Shown here: positions 23,999 through 34,118 of the stretch, piece by piece
Numbering within the stretch: the first letter of the stretch is position 1
How the letters are laid out: each line of letters begins with the position of its first letter
Assembly (NCBI GenBank): GCA_902780135.1
Contig: CACZEK010000012.1
Span: 124,001 to 188,000, forward strand
Length of the DNA: 64,000 nucleotides
Reading direction: 5' to 3'
Origin: an uncultured bacterium
Lineage (GTDB): Bacteria; Verrucomicrobiota; Lentisphaeria; Victivallales; UBA1829
Program-made: the position numbers and the translations under genes
Notes under the pieces: model-generated
What the model was told of the DNA's origin: nothing
Seen by the model: the letters and a program-made list of their open reading frames with translations, nothing else
Databases searched by the model: none

Positions 23999-24526
23999 TT
24001 AAGAGTTTTCTTCGAGTTTGTTTTTGTAAGCGTTGATAACGTTGACGATGCTGGAAGCCTTGGCGTTCAGCACGCGGACAAGGCCGGTCGGGACAGCCAC
24101 GAGGAGACCAAGCAGCTGAGCGCGGAGCGCGTCCTTGCCGGGGAGTTCGGCGATCGCGATGACCTGTTCTGCGTTCAGGATTTCACCGTCGAAATAGCCG
24201 CCCTTGGCGGAGAGAACACCTTTGGTTTCACTGGAGAAGGCCTTGATAGCCTTCGCAACGGGGCCGGCATCGCCTTTTCCGGAGATCATAGCGGTATCAC
24301 CGGTGAGTTTGAATTCGGCGAGGGCGTCCATGCCGTTGAGCGCCGCCATCTTGTTGATGAAGCGGTTCTTCAGCACGTGGCACTCCGCGCCGAGCGGCGC
24401 CAGTTGTTTTTTGAACGAGTCGACGTCTTTGACCTTCAGTCCTTTGTAGGTCACAAAGAACAGATAATCGGAACCTGTAAGGAGGGCAGCGACGTCCTGT
24501 CCGAGCTGGATGCGTTCCTGTCTCAT
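23999..24526 (-). CDS. rplJ: 50S ribosomal protein L10
   Basis: 175 residues. This is the base of the L7/L12 stalk. The core includes YLFFVTYKGLKVKDVDSFKK and VLKNRFINKMA, and the C-terminal helix ends IVNVINAYKNKLEENS, where L12 dimers bind. Its start overlaps the rplA stop by four bases, so the usual L10-repressed leader is not present as a separate intergenic region. Confidence 0.96.
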   Translation of the reverse strand: MRQERIQLGQDVAALLTGSDYLFFVTYKGLKVKDVDSFKKQLAPLGAECHVLKNRFINKMAALNGMDALAEFKLTGDTAMISGKGDAGPVAKAIKAFSSETKGVLSAKGGYFDGEILNAEQVIAIAELPGKDALRAQLLGLLVAVPTGLVRVLNAKASSIVNVINAYKNKLEENS

Positions 24527-25233
24527 GCTGTCTCCTTCACCGATGCTTCGCGGATATCGACCTTCACGCCGGGAGTCATGGTCGCACTGAGCGTGATCGA
24601 CTGGATGTAGACACCCTTCGCGGAGGACGGTTTCGCTTTGATGAGAGCCTTGATGACCGCAACGGCGTTCTCGACGATGGCGTCAGCCTCGAACGAGAGC
24701 TTTCCGATGGGAACCTGCACACAGGCTCCGCGGTCGGCACGGAATTCCGCACGGCCTGCCTTCGCCTCGCGAACGGCGTCGCCGACCTTCTCGGTGACGG
24801 TGCCGGTCTTCGGGTTCGGCATGAGGCCGCGGGGACCGAGCTGACGGCCCAGGGGGCGGATCTGGGACATGGAGGAGGGAGTCGCGATGAGGACGTCGAA
24901 ATCAAGCCATCCGCCTTTGATCTTGGAGATGACATCTTCGAATCCGACCACGTTCGCGCCGGCGGCCTCAGCCTCCTGGCGGAACTTGTCGTCGTCCGCG
25001 ATGACCACGACACGCACTTCCTTGCCGGTACCGCGCGGGAGGGCGACAGCCCCACGGACGGTCTGGTCGGTCTGCTTCGGGTCGACGCCGAGCTTGAAAG
25101 CGATTTCGACCGTCTGGTCGAACTTCACGCTCGGGAGTTCCTTGAGCAGCGCGGCCGCCTCGGCCAGCGAGTAGCGTTTGAGCTTGTCGAAACGCTCCAG
25201 CTGTGCTCTGTAAAGTTTGCTTCTTTTAGGCAT
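24523..25233 (-). CDS. rplA: 50S ribosomal protein L1
   Basis: 236 residues. L1 forms the mobile stalk at the E site and, in E. coli, represses the L11 operon. The family core [20 protein letters not shown] and [21 protein letters not shown] are present. It overlaps rplK upstream by eight bases and rplJ downstream by four. Confidence 0.97.
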   Translation of the reverse strand: MPKRSKLYRAQLERFDKLKRYSLAEAAALLKELPSVKFDQTVEIAFKLGVDPKQTDQTVRGAVALPRGTGKEVRVVVIADDDKFRQEAEAAGANVVGFEDVISKIKGGWLDFDVLIATPSSMSQIRPLGRQLGPRGLMPNPKTGTVTEKVGDAVREAKAGRAEFRADRGACVQVPIGKLSFEADAIVENAVAVIKALIKAKPSSAKGVYIQSITLSATMTPGVKVDIREASVKETA

Positions 25234-25654
25234 CTACCACCTCGATACCCATACTGCGGGCAGTACCCTCGATGACGCGCATCGCGGCTTCCTCGCTTCG
25301 GGCGTTGATGTCTTTCTTTTTCATTTCCACGATCTGCTTGATCTGCGCGCGGGTGATCTTTCCGGCCGATTCGCGGCCGGGGTTGTGGGACCCGCTCGGG
25401 ATGTTCGCCAGCTTCTTGATGAGCTCAGCAGCCGGCGGAGACTTCGTGACAAATGTGAAAGAACGATCCTGGTAGACGGTGATCACGACCGGAATGATCA
25501 TCCCGGCCTGTGACTGAGTCGCAGCGTTAAACTGCTTGCAGAAGCCCATGATGTTCACGCCGGCCTGACCGAGCGCGGGGCCTACCGGAGGCGACGGTTT
25601 GGCATCGCCGGCCGGGATCTGCAAACGGATTTCCGCAGTTACCTTTTTCGCCAT
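25226..25654 (-). CDS. rplK: 50S ribosomal protein L11
   Basis: 142 residues from the ATG at 25654 ([10 protein letters not shown]). A start four codons earlier is possible but less like the family. The Pro-rich N-terminal domain [20 protein letters not shown], the thiostrepton site, is intact. The C-terminal RNA-binding part contains [24 protein letters not shown] precedes the start. Confidence 0.97.
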   Translation of the reverse strand: MAKKVTAEIRLQIPAGDAKPSPPVGPALGQAGVNIMGFCKQFNAATQSQAGMIIPVVITVYQDRSFTFVTKSPPAAELIKKLANIPSGSHNPGRESAGKITRAQIKQIVEMKKKDINARSEEAAMRVIEGTARSMGIEVVDA

Positions 25655-25667
25655 TTCTGTCTCCACA

Positions 25668-25710
25668 CCGCAAGCTGGTACGAACCGGCAGGTGTTCTTC
25701 CACCTTGCGG
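25668..25710 (-). promoter_or_regulatory. structured rplK leader (candidate L1 or other autoregulatory site)
   Basis: Just upstream of rplK, seven-base arms CCGCAAG and CTTGCGG enclose a smaller GGTG/CACC hairpin, giving a branched stem about 14 bases before the L11 start. L1 autoregulation acts at this place in other bacteria. The assignment here is by position only. Confidence 0.4.
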
Positions 25711-25748
25711 ACTACGATATGTTTAGTATGTTTGTTCGGTTTCGTGCG

Positions 25749-26369
25749 TCAATCTTCGCACGGACCGACCTGCCCAAACTCCAATTCAACAGGAGTGTCC
25801 CGCTCAAAGATCGAAATCATCAGTTTGAGTTTCGCATGTTCGGGATCGACCTCGATGATCTTGCCGTCGGAACCGTTGAACACGCAGTCGCGGTCCTCGA
25901 CGCGGACGCGGGTGCCGACCACCAGCCACGAGGGCGGAGGCGGAAGCGTCGCGCCTTCCTTCAGCGAATCGACCGTGTGAAGGAGGTCCTTCACTTCATC
26001 GTCGGTGATCGGCATCGGGTGTTCGGGATCGCCGACGAAACGGGTCACGCCGGCTATGCCGCGCACGAAATACCACGCGGCTTCGTTTATGGTCTCGCCG
26101 TCTTCCTTGTAAAGGTCCATTCTCACATAGACGTAGTTCGGATGGATCTTGCTGGTGACGGTGCGCTGCGTTTTCGGGTCAATGTACTTGCGGACGGGGA
26201 TGATGACTTCGTACACGGGAACCGCGCCGGGCTCCTGCAGAAGCTTTCCCTCGATGGCTTCCTTGACCTTGTTCTCGCGGCCGGTGCCGGTCTGAAGAAC
26301 GTACCACTGGCCTTTGCTGCGGTCAACAGGTTCGAGCTGCTTTTCTTCGTCTGTCTTCATGGGATTCAC
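25749..26369 (-). CDS. nusG: transcription termination/antitermination protein NusG
   Basis: 206 residues. The N-terminal NGN domain includes GQWYVLQTGTGRENKVKEAI and the segment YVYVRMDLYKEDGE. The C-terminal KOW domain includes VGTRVRVEDRDCVFNGSDGK. NusG joins RNA polymerase to Rho or to the ribosome. It is ten bases after secE. Confidence 0.95.
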   Translation of the reverse strand: MNPMKTDEEKQLEPVDRSKGQWYVLQTGTGRENKVKEAIEGKLLQEPGAVPVYEVIIPVRKYIDPKTQRTVTSKIHPNYVYVRMDLYKEDGETINEAAWYFVRGIAGVTRFVGDPEHPMPITDDEVKDLLHTVDSLKEGATLPPPPSWLVVGTRVRVEDRDCVFNGSDGKIIEVDPEHAKLKLMISIFERDTPVELEFGQVGPCED

Positions 26370-26379
26370 CGGGACCGGT

Positions 26380-26586
26380 TCAGAAAGAGGTTAAGAACGT
26401 GATGATGTGATAGAGGATCTGGTCGACTCCGGCGATGTACGCGGAGGAGACAGCCATGACAACGAGGACAAGCACCGTGGACTCCAGGAGCTGTTCCCGG
26501 GTCGGCCAGGTGCACTTTCTCATCTCATCCATGGTCCGTTCGATGAAAGACCGTATTTTTCCGAAAAAACTGAGGTTGTTGTCCAT
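26380..26586 (-). CDS. secE: preprotein translocase subunit SecE
   Basis: 68 residues with one C-terminal transmembrane helix (about residues 37-58) after the amphipathic segment MRKCTWPTREQLLEST, the SecE signature. It stabilises SecY in the translocon. It lies between tRNA-Trp and nusG, the standard arrangement. Confidence 0.94.
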   Translation of the reverse strand: MDNNLSFFGKIRSFIERTMDEMRKCTWPTREQLLESTVLVLVVMAVSSAYIAGVDQILYHIITFLTSF

Positions 26587-26671
26587 AGCTTGTCAATGTT
26601 TTCCGCGGCTTTTGCGCCGCGCGGGCCCCGTCTTGGAACCCCTTACTCGAATCCTCTGTCTGAAAATGAAA

Positions 26672-26747
26672 TGGCAGGAGCGGAGAGTCTCGAACTCACG
26701 ACCTGCGGTTTTGGAGACCGCTGCTCTACCAACTGAGCTACACTCCT
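26672..26747 (-). tRNA. tRNA-Trp (anticodon CCA)
   Basis: 76 nt on the minus strand, from AGGAGTG to CGCTCCT with a G discriminator and an encoded CCA end. The anticodon loop is CTCCAAA (anticodon CCA). The TTCGAGA T-loop and TAGCTCAGTTGGTAGA D-arm are standard. Confidence 0.96.
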
Positions 26748-26814
26748 GCGTAACGAACTAAAAACACGGGGGGACGCCCGCCCTCACGGCGCATGCAAAG
26801 ATGCGCCAACGAGG

Positions 26815-26964
26815 TCAGCGGCATTCCTTGTGAATGGTGTGCTTCCGTTCAAACTTGCAGAACTTCTTGATCTCGAAACGGCCGGGAGTGTTCTTCTTCT
26901 CCTTGGTCGTCGTGTAGTTCCGGCGTTTGCACTCGGTGCATTCAAGAATGATGATTTCGCGCAT
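26815..26964 (-). CDS. rpmG: 50S ribosomal protein L33
   Basis: 49 residues starting [20 protein letters not shown] and ending HTIHKECR. The first zinc pair is CTEC. The second zinc pair of the usual C+ form is incomplete (FCKFERKHT), so zinc binding is uncertain. A 7-base-pair hairpin (26788-26807) follows the stop but has no adjacent T run. It stands between tuf and tRNA-Trp as in many bacteria. Confidence 0.93.
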   Translation of the reverse strand: MREIIILECTECKRRNYTTTKEKKNTPGRFEIKKFCKFERKHTIHKECR

Positions 26965-27068
26965 GGCGGTGTCTGCTTTCTTCGTCCCCTGCCGATTGAT
27001 TCGCGCCGCCGGCTCTCCATTTGAGGCGAACCGGCGGCAGGAAAATCCGCAGCGGGACGGAGTTGGTG

Positions 27069-28274
<1,206 letters not shown>

Positions 28275-28359
28275 TTTGTTTCTCCTTAGGAGTTTTTCGG
28301 CAGTTGCGCCGAGTTTTTATGATGTTTTAAAGGTTCAAGTTGTATCATCCGGGGGAAAG

Positions 28360-28435
<76 letters not shown>

Positions 28436-28497
28436 ATCACATCGTCACGTTCAAAAATGAAGCGGACAGGCTTATTTTCGAAGCGTAATGAAAAGAT

Positions 28498-28525
28498 AAT
28501 ATATCATGGATTCCGGGAAATGCAA
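28498..28525 (-). promoter_or_regulatory. sigma70-type promoter for tRNA-Thr/tuf
   Basis: Leftward TTGCAT, 16 bases, TATATT(AT), about 60 bases before the mature tRNA-Thr 5' end. Confidence 0.55.
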
Positions 28526-28832
28526 GCAGTTTTTCGCATTTTTTCCGGGTTTTTTCCGTTTTTTTCGGACCGGAACGGAAAAGAACGCACAAATCCGCGG
28601 CCGGAACGACTCCGGAACCCGCCCCTTTCCGGGGCTTCTTCCTTCGGGGCCTCACGTTTGTCCGGGGAAACGGGGCCGGACGCGATCCGCCGGACGCCCG
28701 GCTGTTCCGGGCCCGAACGGCATTCGTCGCCGGGTCCGCGGAGAACATACTTATCTCCGTGCGCGGGCGGATGCCGCACGATGCCGCGGCGGAGGGCCTG
28801 CCCGCCCCGGAACAAACGTGAAACTTCGAAAC

Positions 28833-28864
28833 AAAAAAATCCCGGGTCCGGCGAGGGGCCCGGG
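28833..28864 (-). terminator. intrinsic terminator after the TRL-like gene
   Basis: On the minus strand, CCCGGG pairs with CCCGGG (plus CC/GG inside one mismatch), followed by A and seven T. It lies about 30 bases past the stop. Confidence 0.8.
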
Positions 28865-28892
28865 AAGAAAGTACGAATCGAACTCAGTTCAA

Positions 28893-29282
28893 TTATTTGT
28901 ACTTGATGGCCGTGCCGGTCAGCTTGACGGTGACGGTGTTGATACCGCAGATGCAGTTCATGTCATAGTCAACGCGGACGTCGATCAGATCGTCGGCCTT
29001 CTTGCCTTCGAGAGCCTTGCCCTTGAGGGTTTCGAAGGAGGCATCGCCCAGGTTCACGCAGGTGAAGAAGCTGGTGACGGTGGCTTCAGCCTTGACGCCG
29101 TGCTCGACGACGGTGTAGCTGCTCTGGACATCGCCGATCATGCTGTTGAGCTGGATCTTGGAGAAGAAGTTCGGGCCCATGCCGATGAGGGCGGGCATGC
29201 CGTTGTTGGTGGTGACGCCAGCGCAGCTGGTGACGATAGCGGCGGCGACGATGGCACCGAGGCCAAGAATCATTTTCTTCAT
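28893..29282 (-). CDS. TRL-like family lipoprotein
   Basis: 129 residues from the ATG at 29282. A short hydrophobic signal ends in IVTSC, so C20 is the probable lipidation site. The body resembles the TRL-like family (tRNA-associated-locus type small lipoproteins): the GMPALIGMGPNFFSKI segment after the Cys, then two short strand-rich parts with ICGINTVTV near the end. Function is unknown. It has its own strong promoter and terminator, so it is a monocistronic and probably well expressed envelope protein. It lies one gap away from tRNA-Thr. Confidence 0.65.
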   Translation of the reverse strand: MKKMILGLGAIVAAAIVTSCAGVTTNNGMPALIGMGPNFFSKIQLNSMIGDVQSSYTVVEHGVKAEATVTSFFTCVNLGDASFETLKGKALEGKKADDLIDVRVDYDMNCICGINTVTVKLTGTAIKYK

Positions 29283-29364
29283 TTGAGAAAAGACCTTTCG
29301 TTTTGAGGTTGGAATAGATTTGCACTCGGACCCGGGTGGTCCAAGTTTTTTGTCTGTGGGAGAT

Positions 29365-29393
29365 AATATAGTTCCCAAATGCAACATTGTCAA
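29365..29393 (-). promoter_or_regulatory. sigma70-type promoter for the TRL-like gene
   Basis: Leftward TTGACA, 17 bases, TATATT(AT): a consensus -35 with the window's standard -10. Confidence 0.7.
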
Positions 29394-29719
29394 ACGATTT
29401 TCCCGAAAAAAGATAAAAAAAACGATAAGAATATTAAGCTTCTGAATTATCTAACCTCAAAAGACGTTTAGAAAAGTCCCCGAAAAAGTGATAAAAAGAA
29501 TGCAGAAAAACGAATTCCGGGTCAAAAAAACAATACAAAGAATCGCCATGGCGCCTTTGCCGACGCCCCCCGGCGGGATGTCCCCGCCGCATCCTCCGCC
29601 GGAGAAGACCGCGAAAACGCTTCCATTCTTCTTGCATCCCGGCGCGTCCCGTTACGTCCCGGCGCGTCCCATGGCAGGAAGCGTCCGGTTTGCCCGGCAT
29701 TCTTTTCCCGGATTCCGCC

Positions 29720-29748
29720 TTGACTTTTGCCGCGTGGCAACCTATATT
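29720..29748 (+). promoter_or_regulatory. sigma70-type promoter for the helicase gene
   Basis: TTGACT, 17 bases, TATATT(AT). It lies inside the upstream extension of the open frame, which supports the start at 29819. Confidence 0.7.
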
Positions 29749-29818
29749 ATGCAGGCGGACGGACACGGAGCCGGCCCGCCCGCAACAGACCGCATCAACG
29801 CAAGGACGGATACAGCCC

Positions 29819-32317
29819 ATGAATTCACCCGAAGCCCAGATCATCGAAAGCTATCTGATGGAGCGCGCCCGCATGTTTTCGCGCAATCCCGCGCACGCGG
29901 CCTCCCGCGCCTTCTACGAGCTTTGGGAAAAACTCTGCTGCCCGCAGCCGTTCCCCGTATCGAAAAGCACGCTGGTCCTGAACGGGACTCTGCTCAGGTT
30001 TCCGCGCCACCGCGGCACGGACGCCGAGGGCGTGTACTGCTGGGACGACGCGGAGGGCTGCCCGCGCCTGCGCGTCCGGACGGCGGACTGGGAGAAAAGC
30101 TACCTGATCCGCCTCAAGCAGGACGGCACGGCCGACTGGGAGGAACAGGAGACGGTCTCCCTCACGAGCGACGGCATGGCGGAAATGATCGACGCGATGC
30201 GCGAGATCGCCCGGATGATGAAGGAAGACGGGAAGGCGGCGGTCGATTCCAGGCTCAAGCTGAAGGAGCTCCACGAATACGCGGACCGCATCGCGGACTA
30301 TTTCCCGGAAAGCGCGGTGAAGGCGATCAAGTCGCTCGGCGCGCAGCAGGTGCACGAGCTGATCCAGAGCGCGCTCGCCGACCTGGCGGGCGACGAGCTC
30401 GACGACCAGCTGGTCCTGCCGCTCGACGGCACGTATGCGCGCGAACATGACGGCGGCGAGACGTACCTGAAGAACCGCCGGGACGTGATCGGCTCGGAGA
30501 CGGTCTGGCGCGTGAAGCAGCGTCTGGAGCTGATCGAACGCTCCGCGCGGCTTCAGGCGGAGCTGGAACGCGATTTCACGCTGAAACTGGCGGACGCCGG
30601 GCTGCTCCGCTCGCGCGACCACGAGCTCGTCGTGGAGATTCAGGCGCGCCCCGACGCCCCGGTCCGGCAGGACGACGTGCTGTCCGTGGCGCGGGACGAC
30701 GACGGCGAGCGGATCGGGTTCCTGCACGTGGACCTCGCCGACGGCGACATGATCGTCGGGCGGATCCGCACGGACCGCAAGCTGGATTTCGAACAGGAAA
30801 AGGCGCATCTCGCCGCGCGGATGCCGAAAAGCCCGCTGGAACAGTACGCGAACAGCATCCGCGACCTGAAACTTGAACTTGAAAACGGCTCGTCGGATTC
30901 GTTCGGCGCGGCCGCATGCCTGCTCGGCGCGACCTCGCTTTCATTCGTTGCGCCCCCCTGCCCGCCGCCCGCGCCCGGGAACCGACTGAACGCGCCTCAG
31001 CGCGCCGCGCTGGAGGCGGCGTGTTCGGGGGCGAACAAGGCGGTGCTGATCCAGGGGCCGCCCGGCACGGGCAAGACGCATCTGCTGGAGCAGATCGTGA
31101 GGCGGATGCAGCGGCAGGGCCTGCGCATCCTCGTGGGCGCGCCGTCGCACGCGGCGGTCGACAACCTGTGCCGCCGGATCATGGACCTGCCGTTCCTGCG
31201 GTGCGCCCGGAACCGCGACAACGTGGACCCCGTGCTGATGGAAAGCCACTGGGTCGGCACGCCGGGCAACTACCGGAAGATCCGGTCGAGGTGCGGCGAG
31301 AAGGCCGCCGGGATCATCTTCGCGGGGACTCTGCCCGGCCTGCTGCGCGACTACACGGTCGAGAACTTCCAGAAGACGGGGACCGAGTTCGACGTGATCC
31401 TGATCGACGAGGCGGGCATGGCTGCGCCGGACGAGGCGATCCTCGCGGCGCGCCTGGCGAACCGGATCGTGCTGCTGGGCGACCACAGGCAGCTGCCGCC
31501 CTTCCCCCGGCACAAGAGCGTGCTGGAGGAGATCCTGAAGGACAATCCGGCGGACGACAGCGAGGCCGCCACGCTCGCGACGAAGAGCATCATGGAATGG
31601 CTCATCAGCTACCGGAAGTTCCCGGTCTACGTGCTCAACCTCTCCTACCGCTGCCGCAATCCGCGCCTCTTGCGGTTCGCCTCCACGATGTTCTACAACG
31701 CCGAACTCCTGCCGAACCCGGACGCCGACTACTACAAGCTGCCGCCCGGCGAACGCGAACAGCAGTTCCCGAAATCCACGCTCCGGTTCATCTCCACCTC
31801 GCATCTGCCGCTCAAGAAACGGTCGGAGAAGTTCGTCTACGAGAACGGCCGCCCCGGCATCTGGAATCCGGGCGAAGTCCGGCTCGCCGCCGAGGCGTTC
31901 CGTTCGATGCTGAACCGCTACGAGCTGGAGGACATCACGGTCATCAGCCCGTACCGGCGTCAGATCGTACTGCTGCGGAAGACGTTTTCGGACATCTTCG
32001 CCAGCCGGTTCGCGACGGACCGCTGGAACCATTTCCTGCTGAAAAACATCGCGACCGTGGACAGCTTCCAGGGCGGGGAGAGCGAGGCGGTCATCATCTC
32101 CTACGTGCGGAGCAGCGAGCGCCACGGGATCGGGTTCACGGACAACGCCAACCGCATCAACGTGGCGTACACGCGCTGCCGCAGCGAACTCGTCATCATC
32201 GGCGACCTGGACTGCCTCAAGAACCGAGGGAAAAACCAGCTTTTCGCCAAGCTCGAACGCGCCGTGGAGCGCGACGGCGAGATCGTGTTCCCGGAGACCA
32301 CGCCGCCCCTGCTCTGA
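29819..32317 (+). CDS. SF1 (UPF1/IGHMBP2-like) DNA/RNA helicase
   Basis: 832 residues. The helicase core occupies roughly residues 390-815. Walker A is GPPGTGKT (about 413-420), Walker B is LIDEAGM (about 528), motif III is LLGDHRQLPP, motif IV lies in LNLSYRCRNPRLLRFAS, motif V is VDSFQGGESEAVIISYVRS (about 748) and motif VI is INVAYTRCRSELVIIGD. This is the superfamily 1B arrangement seen in UPF1, SMUBP2 and DNA2. The N-terminal 380 residues have no motif I recognise. A frame open upstream to 29690 is discounted because the promoter lies within it. The substrate is unknown. Confidence 0.85.
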   Translation: MNSPEAQIIESYLMERARMFSRNPAHAASRAFYELWEKLCCPQPFPVSKSTLVLNGTLLRFPRHRGTDAEGVYCWDDAEGCPRLRVRTADWEKSYLIRLKQDGTADWEEQETVSLTSDGMAEMIDAMREIARMMKEDGKAAVDSRLKLKELHEYADRIADYFPESAVKAIKSLGAQQVHELIQSALADLAGDELDDQLVLPLDGTYAREHDGGETYLKNRRDVIGSETVWRVKQRLELIERSARLQAELERDFTLKLADAGLLRSRDHELVVEIQARPDAPVRQDDVLSVARDDDGERIGFLHVDLADGDMIVGRIRTDRKLDFEQEKAHLAARMPKSPLEQYANSIRDLKLELENGSSDSFGAAACLLGATSLSFVAPPCPPPAPGNRLNAPQRAALEAACSGANKAVLIQGPPGTGKTHLLEQIVRRMQRQGLRILVGAPSHAAVDNLCRRIMDLPFLRCARNRDNVDPVLMESHWVGTPGNYRKIRSRCGEKAAGIIFAGTLPGLLRDYTVENFQKTGTEFDVILIDEAGMAAPDEAILAARLANRIVLLGDHRQLPPFPRHKSVLEEILKDNPADDSEAATLATKSIMEWLISYRKFPVYVLNLSYRCRNPRLLRFASTMFYNAELLPNPDADYYKLPPGEREQQFPKSTLRFISTSHLPLKKRSEKFVYENGRPGIWNPGEVRLAAEAFRSMLNRYELEDITVISPYRRQIVLLRKTFSDIFASRFATDRWNHFLLKNIATVDSFQGGESEAVIISYVRSSERHGIGFTDNANRINVAYTRCRSELVIIGDLDCLKNRGKNQLFAKLERAVERDGEIVFPETTPPLL

Positions 32318-32370
32318 CGCCGGACGGGAACGCGCATCCGCTTTTTTCCCGGAAAAGAAACGCGGCCGGG

Positions 32371-32399
32371 TTGCAAAAAAACATCCGGCAGGCTATAGT
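32371..32399 (+). promoter_or_regulatory. sigma70-type promoter for the LD-carboxypeptidase gene
   Basis: TTGCAA, 17 bases, TATAGT, 47 bases before the ATG at 32446. Confidence 0.6.
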
Positions 32400-32445
32400 A
32401 TTTTTCATCGTTTTCACCGATTTCCCAACCAGAGGAACCCGCATC

Positions 32446-33351
32446 ATGCCCGCAAAACCGGAACGTCTCTTTCCCGCATCCGTCCGGACCGTCGGCCTGG
32501 CGTCGCCCGCCAGCCTGCCCGACGCCGCCCGGATCGCCGAGGCGCGGCGTTACCTGGAGGAAGCCTGCGGCGTGAAGACCGTGCTCGCGCCGGGCGCGCT
32601 CAGGCGCGGCCCGATGAAATACTGCTGCGGCACGCCGGAATCGCGCCTGGCGGATTTCCACGCGCTGCTGAACGATCCGCGCGTCGACCTCATCCTGTGC
32701 ACGCGCGGCGGATTCGGCAGCGCGCACATCCTGCCGGAACTCGACTTCGACCTGCTCCGCGAACGCGGTCTGCCGGTCTACGGGTACAGCGACATCTCCG
32801 CGCTCCACCTCGCCATGCTCGCGAAACGCGCCGGCATCCCGGTCTGCGCGCCGATGGCGGACGGCCTGCCCGACGCGATGAAGCGGCCCGAGGCGAAAGA
32901 ATCGTTCCGCACCGTCCTGCGGAAACGCACCGCGCCGCGCAAGCTCCGGCTCGTCCCGGCGGAGGGAAGCATCGTTGAAGCCGGAATCACGGGTCCGCTC
33001 GTGCTCTCCAACCTCACGGTCATGACCACGCTCTGCGGGACGCCGTGGATGCCGCCGCTGGACGGCGCGGTCCTCGCGCTGGAGGACGTCCACGAGGAGG
33101 CGCGCGTGCTGGACCGCCACCTGACGCACCTCATCCAGGCGGGGATCGTCGCGCAGACGCGGGCGGTCGTCTTCGGGTATTTCACCAAGTGCGGACCGAA
33201 GCCGCAGATCCGGCGTCTCCTGCGGGATTTCGCCGCTCAGACGGGGAAGCCGGTGTTCCGGGGGCTGGCGTTCGGGCACGAACACCCGAAATGCGCGTAC
33301 CGGCTCGGCGAACCGGCTGAGATCATCCCCGTCCCGAATACGAAGGCATAA
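32446..33351 (+). CDS. LD-carboxypeptidase, peptidase family S66
   Basis: A 301-residue cytoplasmic serine peptidase that trims the terminal D-Ala from muropeptides during cell-wall recycling, or a relative that cleaves peptide-nucleotides (MccF type). The family block LCTRGGFGSAHILPELD and the nucleophile S115 in GYSDISALH are clear. The C-terminal GHEHPKCAYRLG carries the catalytic His. AGAGGA lies ten bases before the ATG at 32446. The much longer open frame upstream is only a shadow of the helicase. No signal peptide is seen. Confidence 0.88.
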   Translation: MPAKPERLFPASVRTVGLASPASLPDAARIAEARRYLEEACGVKTVLAPGALRRGPMKYCCGTPESRLADFHALLNDPRVDLILCTRGGFGSAHILPELDFDLLRERGLPVYGYSDISALHLAMLAKRAGIPVCAPMADGLPDAMKRPEAKESFRTVLRKRTAPRKLRLVPAEGSIVEAGITGPLVLSNLTVMTTLCGTPWMPPLDGAVLALEDVHEEARVLDRHLTHLIQAGIVAQTRAVVFGYFTKCGPKPQIRRLLRDFAAQTGKPVFRGLAFGHEHPKCAYRLGEPAEIIPVPNTKA

Positions 33352-33356
33352 CCGCT

Positions 33357-34007
33357 ATGAACCTTTTTATTTTAAGAGCATTCACGGAGCCGAAGACGTT
33401 TTTCATGCTCACGCTCGTCGTGATCTTCTCCATCTGCCTGCACGAGTTTTTCCACGCATGGACCGCGCTTCAGTTCGGCGACACGACCGCCGCCGACCGC
33501 GGGCACCTGACGCTGAATCCGCTCAAGCAGATGGGACCCGTCTCCATCATCATGTTCCTGATCCTCGGATTCGCGTGGGGCGCGGTGCCGGTCAACCCCG
33601 CGGTCCTGCGGGCGAAGAACCGCCACGCGCCGGCGATCGTCGCGCTGGCGGGCCCGGCGACGAACTTCGGGCTTTTCCTGATCGGCTTTTTCTTCTTCGG
33701 ATTTCTCCAGACGCGCATCAGCTACCTGATCGAAAACAAGGCTGCGGGAACCACGATCCTCGAACTCTTCTGCATCCTCGGCTGCTACAACGCCTTCCTC
33801 TGCATCTTCAATCTGCTCCCGATCCCGGGACTCGACGGCTGGGCGGCGCTGACGGAATACGTCCCGCGCCTGAACCGTCTTTCCTCCGAGTTCGCAAAAG
33901 GCGTCACCATCTTCCTGATCTTTCTTCTGCTCATCTCCATCGGCCGCATTTTTGCGGTCGGATTCAACCTCATGATGCTGGCGCCGGAGATCTTCAGCGC
34001 GGGGTAA
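33357..34007 (+). CDS. site-2 protease family membrane metallopeptidase (M50)
   Basis: 216 residues with about five hydrophobic segments. The zinc motif is H29-E30-F-F-H33 inside the first membrane helix, and the third ligand Asp is D160 in LLPIPGLDGW, the usual NxxPxxxLDG motif of M50B proteins. GHLTLNPLKQMGP after the first helix is typical of the compact S2P subgroup without a PDZ domain. It starts five bases after the LD-carboxypeptidase stop with no clear Shine-Dalgarno sequence, so coupling is likely. The substrate is unknown. Confidence 0.85.
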   Translation: MNLFILRAFTEPKTFFMLTLVVIFSICLHEFFHAWTALQFGDTTAADRGHLTLNPLKQMGPVSIIMFLILGFAWGAVPVNPAVLRAKNRHAPAIVALAGPATNFGLFLIGFFFFGFLQTRISYLIENKAAGTTILELFCILGCYNAFLCIFNLLPIPGLDGWAALTEYVPRLNRLSSEFAKGVTIFLIFLLLISIGRIFAVGFNLMMLAPEIFSAG

Positions 34008-34041
34008 AGCGCGAAAAAATACCGGAAAGAGTCTTTTCCGC

Positions 34042-34069
34042 TTGACAAATCCGGCCGCGGTGATATATT
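34042..34069 (+). promoter_or_regulatory. sigma70-type promoter for the 207-residue membrane-anchored gene
   Basis: TTGACA, 16 bases, TATATT(AT) (18 bases if TATTAT is used). Confidence 0.6.
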
Positions 34070-34118
34070 ATTGGCTGCCGAATTAATAAGCTGCTTGTGT
34101 ATCAGGAAGGGGCCTGAA

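Larger units (their letters stand above)
28436..28892. other. intergenic region between tRNA-Thr and the TRL-like gene
   Basis: About 456 bases. It contains the tRNA-Thr promoter and the terminator of the TRL-like lipoprotein gene. The middle part is GC-rich with T runs and shows no credible gene. Confidence 0.55.
29283..29818. other. divergent intergenic region
   Basis: About 535 bases between the TRL-like gene (leftward) and the helicase (rightward). It holds the two divergent promoters. The rest shows no credible gene or repeat. Confidence 0.5.

Noticed and set aside
30916..32445. N-terminal extension of the LD-carboxypeptidase frame
   Set aside because: The region is an out-of-frame shadow of the helicase gene. 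The true start at 32446 has a promoter and ribosome site.
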